From: Burkholderiaceae bacterium
GTDB lineage: Bacteria > Pseudomonadota > Gammaproteobacteria > Burkholderiales > Burkholderiaceae
NCBI GenBank assembly: GCA_028871175.1
Contig: JAGWNU010000011.1
Coordinates: 1 to 38,314, forward strand
Length of the DNA: 38,314 bases
Direction: 5' to 3'
The translations under genes were made by a program, and so were the position numbers. Numbering within the stretch: the first letter of the stretch is position 1; the number at the start of each line of letters is the position of its first letter. The notes beneath the pieces were generated by a model. That model was not told the DNA's origin. It made no database searches and worked only from the letters and a program-made list of their open reading frames with translations. This document shows, in pieces, positions 1 to 7,553 of the stretch.

Positions 1-1
1 C

Positions 2-43
2 GGGGTAGTCGTCCTTTTCGTGCATTTTCTTACGGTTTCGCCG
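2..43 (+). repeat. Left terminal inverted repeat (IRL)
   Basis: Begins GGGGTAGTCGTCC and matches the reverse complement of 32004-32045 over 42 bases with two mismatches (one in the first 38). The GGGG start is typical of Tn3-family ends. It marks the outer left boundary of the transposon, one base inside the window. Confidence 0.93.
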
Positions 44-92
44 AAAACTCTTTTAATATTCAATGAGTTACGGATTCGGCGATTTCGCGCGA

Positions 93-128
93 GCCGTCCT
101 TTTCGTGCGAAATCTCACGGTTTCGCGG
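93..128 (+). repeat. Degenerate second copy of the terminal repeat
   Basis: This stretch repeats positions 8-43 in the same orientation 85 bp further in, with about 29 of 36 bases identical, including the blocks CGTCCTTTTCGTGC and ACGGTTTCGC. It may be an extra transposase-binding site, or the relic of an older end left after a nested or staggered insertion. Confidence 0.75.
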
Positions 129-254
129 CTCCGACCTGCTGGTTTGGCTGGGGGCGGATGGCATATTTGCTGCGCAGTGAATATGTCCCTTCCGGCGAAT
201 ATTCGCGCTGGCGAAGCCGTCGCAGTGACGCACAGGTTGTGCGCCGCCAGAAAT

Positions 255-280
255 GAAAAAACCGGCTTTCGCCGGCTTTT
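255..280 (-). terminator. Rho-independent terminator after tnpT
   Basis: A CCGGC/GCCGG stem with a four-base TTTC (GAAA on the minus strand) loop is followed, reading leftward, by six T residues. On the plus strand it is followed by TTTT, so it could work both ways. It lies about 125 bp past the tnpT stop codon. Confidence 0.75.
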
Positions 281-400
281 CCTCCCGCCATCCCGGCGCA
301 CGTGGCACACGGAACTTGCGGGTTAGTTGTTGCAGCGATTATCCGCGATGTTGTTCACCGTGAGCAAGGGCCCGCAGGGGGCTCCAGTTGCGAGCGGATT

Positions 401-1393
401 TCACGCTGCAGGCCCGACCACGCCGAGCTGCCTGCGGTAATCGGTCAGCATGACTTGCTGCGCATTGAGGAGCGCGGAAAGCTTGGCCAACTCTCCAACC
501 CTCTGCTCGCGTTCCGTTCGCGCCGTCGCCAGTTCCTCTGCTTGCGCCTGGACGTTGTCCCGCAGGCCATCACGCTCCGCTTCCATTCGAGCTCGATCGG
601 CGCGCGCCTGGTCGAGTTCGCGTTGGGTGTGTTCGCCGCGCGTCTCCAGTTCGCGAACGCGCTTGGTCGCAGCCCCGGCTTCTGCGATCAGCCTCGCGCC
701 ATCCTTGTTCAACTGCGTGATCTCGCCCTGCTTGACGATCAACGATTGGTTGGCCTGGCGGATTTCAGCCTGCAGTTGTTGGACCTGCTGCTCGTGTCGG
801 CGCGCATCCTGATCCCGCTGCTCCTTGCTGGCATGACGGAAGTGCTCCAGTGCCTGGTGCGCGTGCTGCAGCTTCTCCTCCAGGGAGCGCCGGAAGCTCT
901 CGTGCTCGGTCAGCCGGGCTGTGAGATCTTGGATCTGTTGTGCCGAACGCTCGGCTTCGATCGTGCGCTGCTGCAGCGCCGTCTGCGTATCGCTATGCGC
1001 GGCCCGCATTTCGGCAATGGTGGTGTGAGCCTGCGCCAGCTCGGCGCGAAGCGCGGTGAGATCTGCGGACAGTTTGTCGGCTTCCGCCCGGACTTGCTGG
1101 CGCTGTGCGGTGGCGGCCGTGACCTGCTGGTCGACTACTGCCTGTGCTTCTTCGTGCAGGCGCGCGGCCAGTCTGCCCACCAGATCCAGGATGGCGTCGG
1201 AGGCGCTGCCGACCCGCTTGAACGCCGTGTCTTCCTCTTCTTCCAGTTCCTTCAGATAGCGATGGATGGTCGTTTTCGAGCCCGTGTTGCCCAACGCGAT
1301 ACGTATCGCATCGATCGACGGGTTTTTCCCTTGGGCGAGCAACGAATCGCGCGCACGCTTGATATCGAGACGACTGAGACCGGCACGGGCCAT
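401..1393 (-). CDS. tnpT: TnpT-like cointegrate-resolution accessory protein (KfrA-N/coiled coil)
   Basis: A 330-aa protein. The first ~55 residues form a KfrA-type N-terminal DNA-binding domain (RLDIKRARDSLLAQGKNPS followed by SKTTIHRYLKEL). The rest, from about residue 60 to 315, is one long Ala/Glu/Arg/Gln-rich coiled coil. In Tn4651-type transposons TnpT has about this length and build, binds inverted repeats in the resolution site and helps the recombinase TnpS. The start was set at ATG 1393 (MARAGLSR); an upstream extension to 1441 would run through the promoter. A promoter TTGACG-17 bp-TATACA (1454 to 1426) overlaps an inverted repeat, which suggests autoregulation. Unusually, its usual divergent partner tnpS is 26 kb away. 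A plasmid KfrA protein is the alternative, less likely given the position at a transposon end. Confidence 0.8.
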   Translation of the reverse strand: MARAGLSRLDIKRARDSLLAQGKNPSIDAIRIALGNTGSKTTIHRYLKELEEEEDTAFKRVGSASDAILDLVGRLAARLHEEAQAVVDQQVTAATAQRQQVRAEADKLSADLTALRAELAQAHTTIAEMRAAHSDTQTALQQRTIEAERSAQQIQDLTARLTEHESFRRSLEEKLQHAHQALEHFRHASKEQRDQDARRHEQQVQQLQAEIRQANQSLIVKQGEITQLNKDGARLIAEAGAATKRVRELETRGEHTQRELDQARADRARMEAERDGLRDNVQAQAEELATARTEREQRVGELAKLSALLNAQQVMLTDYRRQLGVVGPAA

Positions 1394-1401
1394 AGCATTA
1401 G

Positions 1402-1454
1402 AATTTGATACTGTATTACGTGCTATGTATATACGTACCAAATTTAAGCGTCAA
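1402..1454 (-). promoter_or_regulatory. tnpT promoter with overlapping inverted repeat (putative TnpT site)
   Basis: On the minus strand -35 TTGACG (1454-1449), 17-bp spacer and -10 TATACA (1431-1426) lie 33 bp ahead of the tnpT ATG. The plus strand shows AATTTGATAC (1402-1411) facing GTACCAAATT (1435-1444), arms that pair at 9 of 10 positions. A protein bound here would cover the -10 element, so autoregulation by TnpT is likely. This is inference from layout. Confidence 0.6.
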
Positions 1455-1476
1455 GGTGGCTGCCTGGAGACCATTT

Positions 1477-1511
1477 CTCCCACGCGATAATGGCGCGTTA
1501 TCACGTGTGAG
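1477..1511. other. Candidate recombination core (rst-like) for TnpS
   Basis: Two 14-bp arms, CTCCCACGCGATAA and TTATCACGTGTGAG, pair at 12 of 14 positions around a 7-bp centre (TGGCGCG). Short inverted arms around a 6-8 bp spacer are the usual form of a tyrosine-recombinase core site. It lies 84 bp ahead of tnpT, next to the putative TnpT-binding repeat, as expected for a resolution site of the Tn4651 group. Confidence 0.55.
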
Positions 1512-1739
1512 TGCCCAACACAGGGTCTGCCGCCCTGGTCTTCAGTACGTATGCCCCCAAAGCGGCATGTTTGCAGCGCGCTGGTCAATTCCGATCCGGT
1601 TGCAACATCCTCGGTCGGTACGAAGTCCTTGACCTTCCCCTCATGGGAATGTCGATACTTGCGACTAACAGGGAGGCCCCTGCAATTGGCCGGGGCCGGC
1701 CGCAAGACCTCAGGACATCCTTCCGCCAAGAGTTGCACC

Positions 1740-2069
1740 ATGAAACGCTTCCAGCCATCTCTGCACGAGGAGGTGTTCCGCATTTTTGCGAGAGCCTGCA
1801 GGGAGGCGGAATTCGGGGTGGCAGACCACCTGCTCGGCGCCATCGAGTTCATCGCCCAACAAGAGGGCCACCCGGAACAGAGCGACTTTGCCTACTTGCT
1901 GGTGGCAGATTCCTGCGTCTATGCCAGCAAACAGCTACCCGGCTACGCAGCGGGACACTCCAGGCCGAAGCGACCGACCAAGAGACTAGGTACCTGCTCA
2001 GTCCCGACCGCCACCGGTGAAAAGCTGCCCCACCACCAACGACGTAGAACCCGCTGTGGCGCCTGCTGA
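1740..2069 (+). CDS. Unrecognised short protein, C-terminal half doubtful
   Basis: A 109-residue frame from ATG 1740. Residues 1-70 look protein-like and helical (HEEVFRIFARACREAEFGVA, then an Ala/Leu-rich helix and a Cys), while the last ~38 residues are Arg/Pro/Thr-rich and look like out-of-frame sequence, so the gene may be frameshifted or truncated near position 1950. The stop overlaps the start of the next frame (TGATG). No ribosome site is obvious. It sits in a decayed zone between the resolution site and the lead operon. I do not recognise a family. Confidence 0.4.
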   Translation: MKRFQPSLHEEVFRIFARACREAEFGVADHLLGAIEFIAQQEGHPEQSDFAYLLVADSCVYASKQLPGYAAGHSRPKRPTKRLGTCSVPTATGEKLPHHQRRRTRCGAC

Positions 2070-2416
2070 TGATTGCGCTGCTGGTGGTCGTGCTGCCCTT
2101 ACGGGGGTACGCGATGCCGGCAGTTCCATGCTGCGCCGAGGTCACGGGCGACCCGGCTGCGCAGACCGCACAGCTCAATGTCGCCCCCGCTGTTGCAGTC
2201 TACGGCTGTGAGAGCGACAGTCGTGCAAAAGGCAGCCTGAGCGGAATGTCCCACCCTTCTTGCACGGCGGCGTGCGCAGCCGTTGTCATCGTTGCGACCG
2301 CCGTGAATGACGGCGGTCGCACGGTGGTCGGCGTGCTCAGCACCCATCTCGAGTCCGACTTCACTTCCTGGGTGCCAAAGCGCCTGGAGCGCCCGCCTCA
2401 ATTGCACCGCGTCTGA
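2069..2416 (+). pseudogene. CzcI-like small exported protein, probably a remnant
   Basis: A 115-aa frame with a hydrophobic start (LLVVVLPLRGYA), several Cys residues and a tail ending FTSWVPKRLERPPQLHRV. This build (short signal, Cys/His-poor centre, 'ERPP' tail) is like the CzcI-type small periplasmic proteins that precede metal-efflux operons in Cupriavidus. No ribosome site precedes the ATG, and the codons before it (LWRLL) read like the true N-terminus but lack a start codon, so the gene is probably truncated. No efflux operon follows on this strand. Similarity to CzcI is by general appearance only. Confidence 0.4.
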
Positions 2417-2569
2417 CGCGGGGCTGCGCCTGCGTTGGCGTGGCCATCTGCGATACCCAATCCCTTTCGCGGGATTCGGTTCCCAAGTCATATCTGCGGG
2501 TAGCCCTGGCGTCTATACCACGCGACGTGTGTGCAGTGCCGCGCGGCCCCTAACCAACGGAGCACCAAC

Positions 2570-2770
2570 ATGAAGAAGATCATTCTTTCCGCCGCCAGCT
2601 TGGCGGCGCTGCTGACATCGCTGTCCGCCCTTGCCGGACCGGACTAGCAGATCATCGAGAAGGCCCGCGAGGCCAAACTTGCGCAGATCCGTGCCGCTCA
2701 AGCCCAAAAGGCAGGTGATCCAGCCGCCATGGCTCAGGCGTGTCAAAGCATGATGCCGTCACCCAAGTAG
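2570..2770 (+). pseudogene. Small exported peptide gene broken by an in-frame TAG
   Basis: From ATG 2570 the frame encodes a clean signal peptide (MKKIILSAASLAALL...LSALAGPD), hits TAG at 2645-2647, then continues in the same frame for 40 sense codons with protein-like composition (QIIEKAREAKLAQIRAAQ ... AQACQSMMPSPK) to a second stop at 2768-2770. Upstream 'CGGAGCACCAAC' gives a reasonable ribosome site. The TAG falls just after the predicted signal cleavage point and could derive from a TGG or CAG codon. Small secreted peptides of this size are common in metal-response clusters of Cupriavidus, but I cannot name this one. Confidence 0.6.
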
Positions 2771-2795
2771 GTGATGTCTCCAATAGTCGCCAATC

Positions 2796-2860
2796 AGAGA
2801 GATGACCGGGATTAAAAATACGTGAGGCTTCGCATATTTTTGAATCCCGGCCATCTCTCT
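2796..2860. repeat. Long imperfect palindrome, copy 1
   Basis: A 25/26-nt pair of arms (AGAGAGATGACCGGGATT... and ...AATCCCGGCCATCTCTCT) surrounds a 14-nt loop. It lies between the broken exported-peptide gene and the 3' end of the pbr operon, where it could stop transcription from both sides. A related palindrome occurs at 19358-19401, which argues for a repeat family rather than only a terminator. Confidence 0.75.
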
Positions 2861-2912
2861 ATCTTGCGGGCAAATCCATTATCAGACACCAGTTCTGGAT
2901 GTGATTTAATTT

Positions 2913-3512
2913 TCAGGACGGCTGCTTAAAAACAAGGTAGTCGAGATAAAGCCAAGTTTCGCGCCACAGAAAGTTCGCCCGAGTGGCCAAGGACTGGAAA
3001 CGGCTAGAGGAGGTAGGCCCAGGCAGGGCCCGGAGTCCAAGATCGTTAGCCATGGCAGTTGCTCTTCGCAAATGTAGCGGATCGCTGACCAACAGAACCG
3101 TGCGGATCCCAAGTGGGTCTAATAATTTTTTTGCATTGACAAGGTTTTGCCAAGTCGTACGCGAGGTGGTCTCCGCCAAGATCGCGTCAGGTGGAACACC
3201 GTGTTTGATAGCATACTCGCGGCCGACTTCGCCTTCGCTGGGATAACCCGCCCCCGGTGTTCCGCCGGTGAAAACCAAGTATTTTATCTGCTTGTTCTGG
3301 TAGCGCGCGATCGCCTCTTTAATCCGCTCACGATAAACGGGAGACGGCTTATTACCCCATGCTGCAGCGCCAAGAACAACAGCCGCATCCACGGGAGCAT
3401 TAAACGACTGTTCTCCGTAACAGACAATCTTCCATGCCACTGTGCATAATCCAATGGCGATCAAGAGGACCAGCATCAGTGGCCCGATGACAATTGCGCG
3501 TCGAAGTAACAT
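2913..3512 (-). CDS. YdcF-like (DUF218) membrane-anchored protein of the pbr operon
   Basis: A 199-aa protein with one N-terminal membrane segment (residues ~6-27, IVIGPLMLVLLIAIGLCTVA) and a DUF218/YdcF domain: AAVVLGAAAW, then RERIKEAIARYQ, FTGGTPG, SEGEVGREYAIKHGVP and SRTTWQNLVNAK. DUF218 proteins include SanA/ElyC-type envelope proteins linked to peptidoglycan and undecaprenyl-phosphate metabolism. ATG 3512 was chosen because a longer start would run into uppP and precede the membrane segment with unrelated residues. It is the last gene of the leftward pbrA-lspA-uppP-ydcF series. Together with uppP this points to a cell-envelope role in lead resistance; the exact reaction is not known to me. 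Confidence 0.82.
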   Translation of the reverse strand: MLLRRAIVIGPLMLVLLIAIGLCTVAWKIVCYGEQSFNAPVDAAVVLGAAAWGNKPSPVYRERIKEAIARYQNKQIKYLVFTGGTPGAGYPSEGEVGREYAIKHGVPPDAILAETTSRTTWQNLVNAKKLLDPLGIRTVLLVSDPLHLRRATAMANDLGLRALPGPTSSSRFQSLATRANFLWRETWLYLDYLVFKQPS

Positions 3513-3621
3513 GGAGCGTCGAATCACGTCACTCAACCGGCTGACCTCGCCTTCGCGAAGGGCTGAATCTCGAAGCCTTCTGAAAGAACGCCATCTCGGC
3601 AGAAGCACATGACAAACACGG

Positions 3622-4470
3622 TTAGCCAATCCATAGCACCAACAGCGAAGCCAACAAGCAGTAACAGCCGAAGAAATGCCATCGGCCTTGCTCCAGCCAG
3701 CGTGACAGCCACCGCAGTGCAACCAAACCTGCCAAGAAGCTCAGCGCCATGCCGATCATGCTCGGCCCCATGAGGTGCAAGAGTCCATCCGAGTGCATCG
3801 CTGTGGTGGTAGCTGCGTACTCTTTGTAGAGTCGATACGTTTCTTTGACGATCACTGCTGGGGTCAATACTACGGCCAACGCGAAGCTAAACTCTTCGGC
3901 ACGCCGCCGCGCCACACCTAAGGCAAGCCCGGTCGAGATGGTGGCTCCCGAACGGGAGAAACCGCGAAATGGAAGACACAGCCCCTGCACGGCGCCAATC
4001 CATGCCGATTGGCGCAAGGTGAGGTTGTCGATCCCCCGATCCTGGAGACGGGAAGACATAATGATCAACAGGCCGGCGACAGCCAAGGCTGCGGCTATCA
4101 GGCGCGAGTTGCCAAACAGATGTTCGATCTCGAAATTCGATGAATCAGCTACTACTACATGCTTAATGAATTGCAGCAGCGCCACACCCACGATACCGGT
4201 TGCGAGCGTTGCAACCAGTATGCACAGGGTGTTGGTGCGAAATGCCTGTCCTGAACTGAAGTAGGTGGCGCGCCACGATTTCCAGAAATAGGCAATGACC
4301 GCGAACATCGTGCCGGTATGCAGCATGACCAGCAAAAGCGTCATTTGAGGCGCCGTTGGATCCAGCCCCATCAGCTTCTCGGCCGCGATGACATGGGCCG
4401 AGCTAGATACCGGCAGGAGTTCGGCTGCCCCTTGAACGACGGCAAGGACAAGAATCTGTAGCAAGTTCAT
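3622..4470 (-). CDS. pbrB: PbrB-like undecaprenyl-diphosphate phosphatase (UppP/BacA family)
   Basis: A 282-aa polytopic membrane protein (7-8 hydrophobic segments). The N-terminal VVQGAAELLPVSSSAH matches the UppP (E/Q)xxxE motif and following Ser/His segment; the second motif reads FRGFSRSGAT where UppP normally has PGxSRSxxT, so a Pro is replaced by Arg one step earlier. In lead-resistant Cupriavidus, PbrB of this family is proposed to release phosphate in the periplasm, which precipitates Pb2+ exported by PbrA. It stands downstream of pbrA and lspA on the same strand, with a 62-bp gap. A housekeeping uppP copy is unlikely here given the operon. Confidence 0.88.
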   Translation of the reverse strand: MNLLQILVLAVVQGAAELLPVSSSAHVIAAEKLMGLDPTAPQMTLLLVMLHTGTMFAVIAYFWKSWRATYFSSGQAFRTNTLCILVATLATGIVGVALLQFIKHVVVADSSNFEIEHLFGNSRLIAAALAVAGLLIIMSSRLQDRGIDNLTLRQSAWIGAVQGLCLPFRGFSRSGATISTGLALGVARRRAEEFSFALAVVLTPAVIVKETYRLYKEYAATTTAMHSDGLLHLMGPSMIGMALSFLAGLVALRWLSRWLEQGRWHFFGCYCLLASLLVLWIG

Positions 4471-4532
4471 CTGTGTTTCTTAGCAGCAATTTAAAATTGA
4501 GGCACAGGTATAAAGGGTGCACTTGATATAGC

Positions 4533-5045
4533 TCAACTTGACTCGACGCCCGACCGGGCGCACCGACTTTGCGTCCTGGTAGCACCCAACAGACAGATTG
4601 CGCCAAATGAAATCGCTACGTCAGCCAAGTTGAACGCGGGCCAGTGCCACGCTCGCCAATAGAAGTCGAGATAATCGACGACCTGCCCACGCGCCATCCG
4701 GTCCGCTACGTTGCCGAGAGCGCCCGCGAGAATCAGCGCATAGGCCACAGATTCCAGTCGAGGCAAATTGCGGCGGAGCCTCCAGATTAACCACGCAGAT
4801 GCGGCGAAGGCGAGTGCGATAAAGAAATATCGTTGCCAACCGCCGGCCCCGGCCAGAAAGGTGAACGCCGCGCCAGGATTGCGCACATGCACGAGATTGA
4901 AGAACGGTGCGATCTCCAAACGCGTGCCGAGCGGCATGAAGACTGCCACGCCGAGTTTGACGGCTTGATCGAACAGCGCGATCAGCCCCGCCAGCAACAG
5001 CCAGCGTGGCCACTCGCCTGTTCGTGATGAATGAAGCATGACCAT
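4533..5045 (-). CDS. pbrC: PbrC-like lipoprotein signal peptidase (LspA)
   Basis: A 170-aa protein with four membrane segments and the LspA aspartate motifs: GNVADRMARGQVVDY and WPAFNLADVAI hold the two catalytic Asp residues (about residues 113 and 142), and the upstream RNPGAAFTF segment is also conserved. LspA-type enzymes cut prolipoproteins at the lipobox. It begins 26 bp after pbrA, so co-transcription is likely. In the pbr cluster of C. metallidurans the signal peptidase (PbrC) and phosphatase (PbrB) functions sit together; here they are two separate genes. A second in-frame ATG three codons in (5039) is equally possible as start. Confidence 0.9.
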   Translation of the reverse strand: MVMLHSSRTGEWPRWLLLAGLIALFDQAVKLGVAVFMPLGTRLEIAPFFNLVHVRNPGAAFTFLAGAGGWQRYFFIALAFAASAWLIWRLRRNLPRLESVAYALILAGALGNVADRMARGQVVDYLDFYWRAWHWPAFNLADVAISFGAICLLGATRTQSRCARSGVESS

Positions 5046-5071
5046 GGCTCAATCAGGGAAGAACTTCCCAG

Positions 5072-7474
5072 TCATCTGCGCAGCAGCCTCAGCCCGTTGC
5101 CGACCACCAGCAGGCTGGCGCCCATGTCGGCAAACACCGCCATCCACATGGTGGCCTGGCCGGTAAAGGTCAGCACCAGGAATACGGCCTTGATGCCGAG
5201 CGCCAGCGCAATGTTCTGCTTCAGAACACCCGCCGTAGACCGGGATAGCCGTACAAAGGCCGGGAGCTTGCGCAGATCGTCGTCCATCAGCGCGACGTCG
5301 GCCGTTTCGATCGCCGTGTCCGTCCCGGCGGCCCCCATCGCGAAACCGATATCGGCACGTGCCAGCGCAGGCGCGTCGTTGATACCATCGCCGACCATGC
5401 CGATGGTCCCCTGTGCAGATAGGTGTTCGATTTCGCGCTGCTTGTCTTCCGGCAGCAGGTTGCCACGAGCGCGATCGATACCGACCTGCTGCGCGATCGC
5501 CTCCGCGGTATGCGGGTTGTCGCCGCTCAACATCAGGGTCTTAATGCCCAGCGCGTGCAGGTCCTTGATCGCTTGGCGACTGCTGTCCTTGATGGTGTCG
5601 GCCACGCCGAACAGCGCGCGTACGCCGTCCGGGCCGATCAGCATCACGACCGTTTTGCCCTGGGTTTCAAGCGCGGCAAGCTGTGCTTCCAATGCTGGTG
5701 AACACACGCCCAGTTCCTCGACCAGACGATGGTTGCCCAGGTGATAGAGCGCACCGTCGATATATCCCCGGACGCCGCGCCCGGGCAAAGCCGCAAAGTC
5801 GGTGACGTCGCGCAGGGCTCGACCTTGGTCCTGTGCCGCGCGGGCCACCGCCTGGGAGACGGGGTGGTCGGAGCGAGCCGCCAGACTGGCGGCGAGTATC
5901 TCGGTGGCCGAAGCATCAGCACCGTTCCAGGCCACGACATCGGTCTGCGCCGGCTTGCCATGTGTGATGGTGCCGGTCTTGTCCAGCGCCAACCATTTCA
6001 GCTTGCGGCCTTCCTCGAGGTAGACCCCGCCCTTGATGAGGATGCCGCGCCGGGCGGCGGCGGCCAGGCCGCTCACAATGCTCACCGGCGTCGAAATCAC
6101 GAGGGCACAGGGGCAGGCGATCACCAAGAGAACCAGGGCCTTGTAGATCCAGCCCAGCCAGGCCGCACCGAAGACCAGCGGAGGGATGATCGCCACCAGC
6201 AGCGCGACCGCGAACACGATGGGCGTGTACAGCCGGGCGAACTGATCAACGAAGCGCTGCGTGGGCGCTCGACTGCCTTGAGCGGCCTCCACTGCGTGGA
6301 TGATACGAGCCAGTGTGGAGTCGCTTGCCGCCGCGGTGACGCGGTACTCGAACGACCCCGACTCGTTGATGGTGCCGGCGAACACGGGGTCGCCTTCAGC
6401 TTTCTCGACCGGCAGGCTCTCGCCCGTAATCGGCGCCTGATTGACGGAGGAGCGTCCCTGCAGGACCGTGCCATCGAGCGCGATCCGCTCGCCCGGCTTG
6501 ACCCGCGCCCGGCTGCCGACAGCAACGGATTTGGCGTCAACGTCGGTCCAACTGCCATCGCTGCGCTGAACCGTGGCCGTCTCCGGGGCGAGATCCATCA
6601 GGCCGCGGATCGCGTCGCGCGCACGGTCAAGCGAGTGGGCTTCGATGACTTCCGCCAGGGCGAAGAGGACCATCACCATCGCCGCTTCCGGCCAGTGGCC
6701 GATCACCATCGCTCCCGTGACCGCAATCGACATGAGGGCATTCATGTTCAGATTGCGGTTCTTGAGCGCGATCCAGCCTTTCTTGTAGGTGGACAGCCCG
6801 CCGGTCAGGATCGCGGCCAGCGCCAGGGCCACCACCCCCCAATGATTGCCGCCGTTGAGCCAATAGACCACCTCCGCCAGTACGGCGCTGGTGCCCGCAA
6901 TGGCAAGCGGCCACCATTTGGTGGGCGCGGCATCCTGCGCGGAAGGAGGTGCGGCAGCAGAGGTGTCGCGGACCTCGGCATCGAAGCCGAGCGATTGAAT
7001 GGCGGCCAGCACTTGCGGCAACGTGTCCACGGCGTGATGAACCGCGAGCGTGCGCTGAACGTGGTTGAAATCAAGACCGGTCACACCAGGCAGTCCCGTG
7101 AGCTTGCCTCGAATCAGCGTCTCTTCGGTCGGGCAGTCCATCTCGCGGATGGTCAGGACCGTGCTTTGCCCAGCAGAGGTTTCGTCCGCGCGAACCGCTC
7201 GCATGCCAATCGCTGACAACGCCTGCTCGATCAGCGCCGGGGACGGCAGTTGATGGTGTACGGCCAGCGAGCGCTGCATCAGGTTGAACTCAAGCTTCAC
7301 CACGCCAGGCAGCGTCCCCAGCTTATTGCGAATGAGCGCTTCTTCGGTCGGGCAATCCATGTTGTCGATCCGATAGCGAGATTGCTTCAGGTCGACACCT
7401 GCCGCATCGCCGCCCGCCGACGTCACCACGTTGGGGGCGGCACAACCGCATCCCTTGGAGTCGCACTCGCTCAC
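5072..7474 (-). CDS. pbrA: PbrA-type P1B ATPase (Pb/Cd/Zn exporter)
   Basis: About 800 aa. The N-terminus has a Cys cluster (CDSKGCGC) and two heavy-metal-associated domains, each with the MDCPTEE motif typical of Cd/Zn/Pb pumps. Then come the TGES phosphatase loop, the membrane CPC motif (VIACPCALVIS, ~residue 453), the phosphorylation site DKTGTITHGKP (~496), SGDNPHTAEAIA and GDGINDAPAL. It moves soft divalent cations from cytoplasm to periplasm. I placed the start at GTG 7474, preceded by AGGAGG; the farther ATG at 7516 lies beside the PbrR operator and would be downstream of no promoter. CadA/ZntA would be the alternative names, but neighbours pbrR, pbrT, lspA and uppP favour PbrA. Confidence 0.93.
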   Translation of the reverse strand: MSECDSKGCGCAAPNVVTSAGGDAAGVDLKQSRYRIDNMDCPTEEALIRNKLGTLPGVVKLEFNLMQRSLAVHHQLPSPALIEQALSAIGMRAVRADETSAGQSTVLTIREMDCPTEETLIRGKLTGLPGVTGLDFNHVQRTLAVHHAVDTLPQVLAAIQSLGFDAEVRDTSAAAPPSAQDAAPTKWWPLAIAGTSAVLAEVVYWLNGGNHWGVVALALAAILTGGLSTYKKGWIALKNRNLNMNALMSIAVTGAMVIGHWPEAAMVMVLFALAEVIEAHSLDRARDAIRGLMDLAPETATVQRSDGSWTDVDAKSVAVGSRARVKPGERIALDGTVLQGRSSVNQAPITGESLPVEKAEGDPVFAGTINESGSFEYRVTAAASDSTLARIIHAVEAAQGSRAPTQRFVDQFARLYTPIVFAVALLVAIIPPLVFGAAWLGWIYKALVLLVIACPCALVISTPVSIVSGLAAAARRGILIKGGVYLEEGRKLKWLALDKTGTITHGKPAQTDVVAWNGADASATEILAASLAARSDHPVSQAVARAAQDQGRALRDVTDFAALPGRGVRGYIDGALYHLGNHRLVEELGVCSPALEAQLAALETQGKTVVMLIGPDGVRALFGVADTIKDSSRQAIKDLHALGIKTLMLSGDNPHTAEAIAQQVGIDRARGNLLPEDKQREIEHLSAQGTIGMVGDGINDAPALARADIGFAMGAAGTDTAIETADVALMDDDLRKLPAFVRLSRSTAGVLKQNIALALGIKAVFLVLTFTGQATMWMAVFADMGASLLVVGNGLRLLRR

Positions 7475-7509
7475 AGCACCTCCTAATCGCTTGAATTGGA
7501 TTGGACTCA

Positions 7510-7540
7510 AGTACACACTCTATAGTTACTATAGAGTCAA
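7510..7540 (-). promoter_or_regulatory. PbrR operator and pbrA promoter (MerR-type, 19-bp spacer)
   Basis: A perfect dyad, ACTCTATAG (7517-7525), TTA, CTATAGAGT (7529-7537), fills the gap between pbrA and pbrR. On the minus strand it lies between -35 TTGACT (7540-7535) and -10 TGTACT (7515-7510), which are 19 bp apart, the over-long spacer that MerR-family activators correct by twisting the DNA. pbrR reads the other way across the same site, so it is probably autoregulated. Confidence 0.93.
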
Positions 7541-7553
7541 GAGGCCCTACATC

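Larger units (their letters stand above)
43..400. other. Non-coding left subterminal region
   Basis: No convincing gene lies between the left end and tnpT. The stretch contains the degenerate terminal-repeat copy and the tnpT terminator; short open frames here overlap one another on both strands and resemble no known protein. Confidence 0.6.

Noticed and set aside
302-1408. 368-aa plus-strand frame opposite tnpT
   Set aside because: Shadow of the coiled-coil gene; Leu/Arg-rich with no recognisable domain, and the minus-strand gene has a promoter, operator and terminator.
5729-7216. 495-aa open frame opposite pbrA
   Set aside because: Antisense shadow of the ATPase; low-complexity Gly/Arg/His composition.
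7475-7516. Longer N-terminus for pbrA from ATG 7516
   Set aside because: It starts next to the PbrR operator and the -10 box; GTG 7474 has AGGAGG just ahead and gives the family length.
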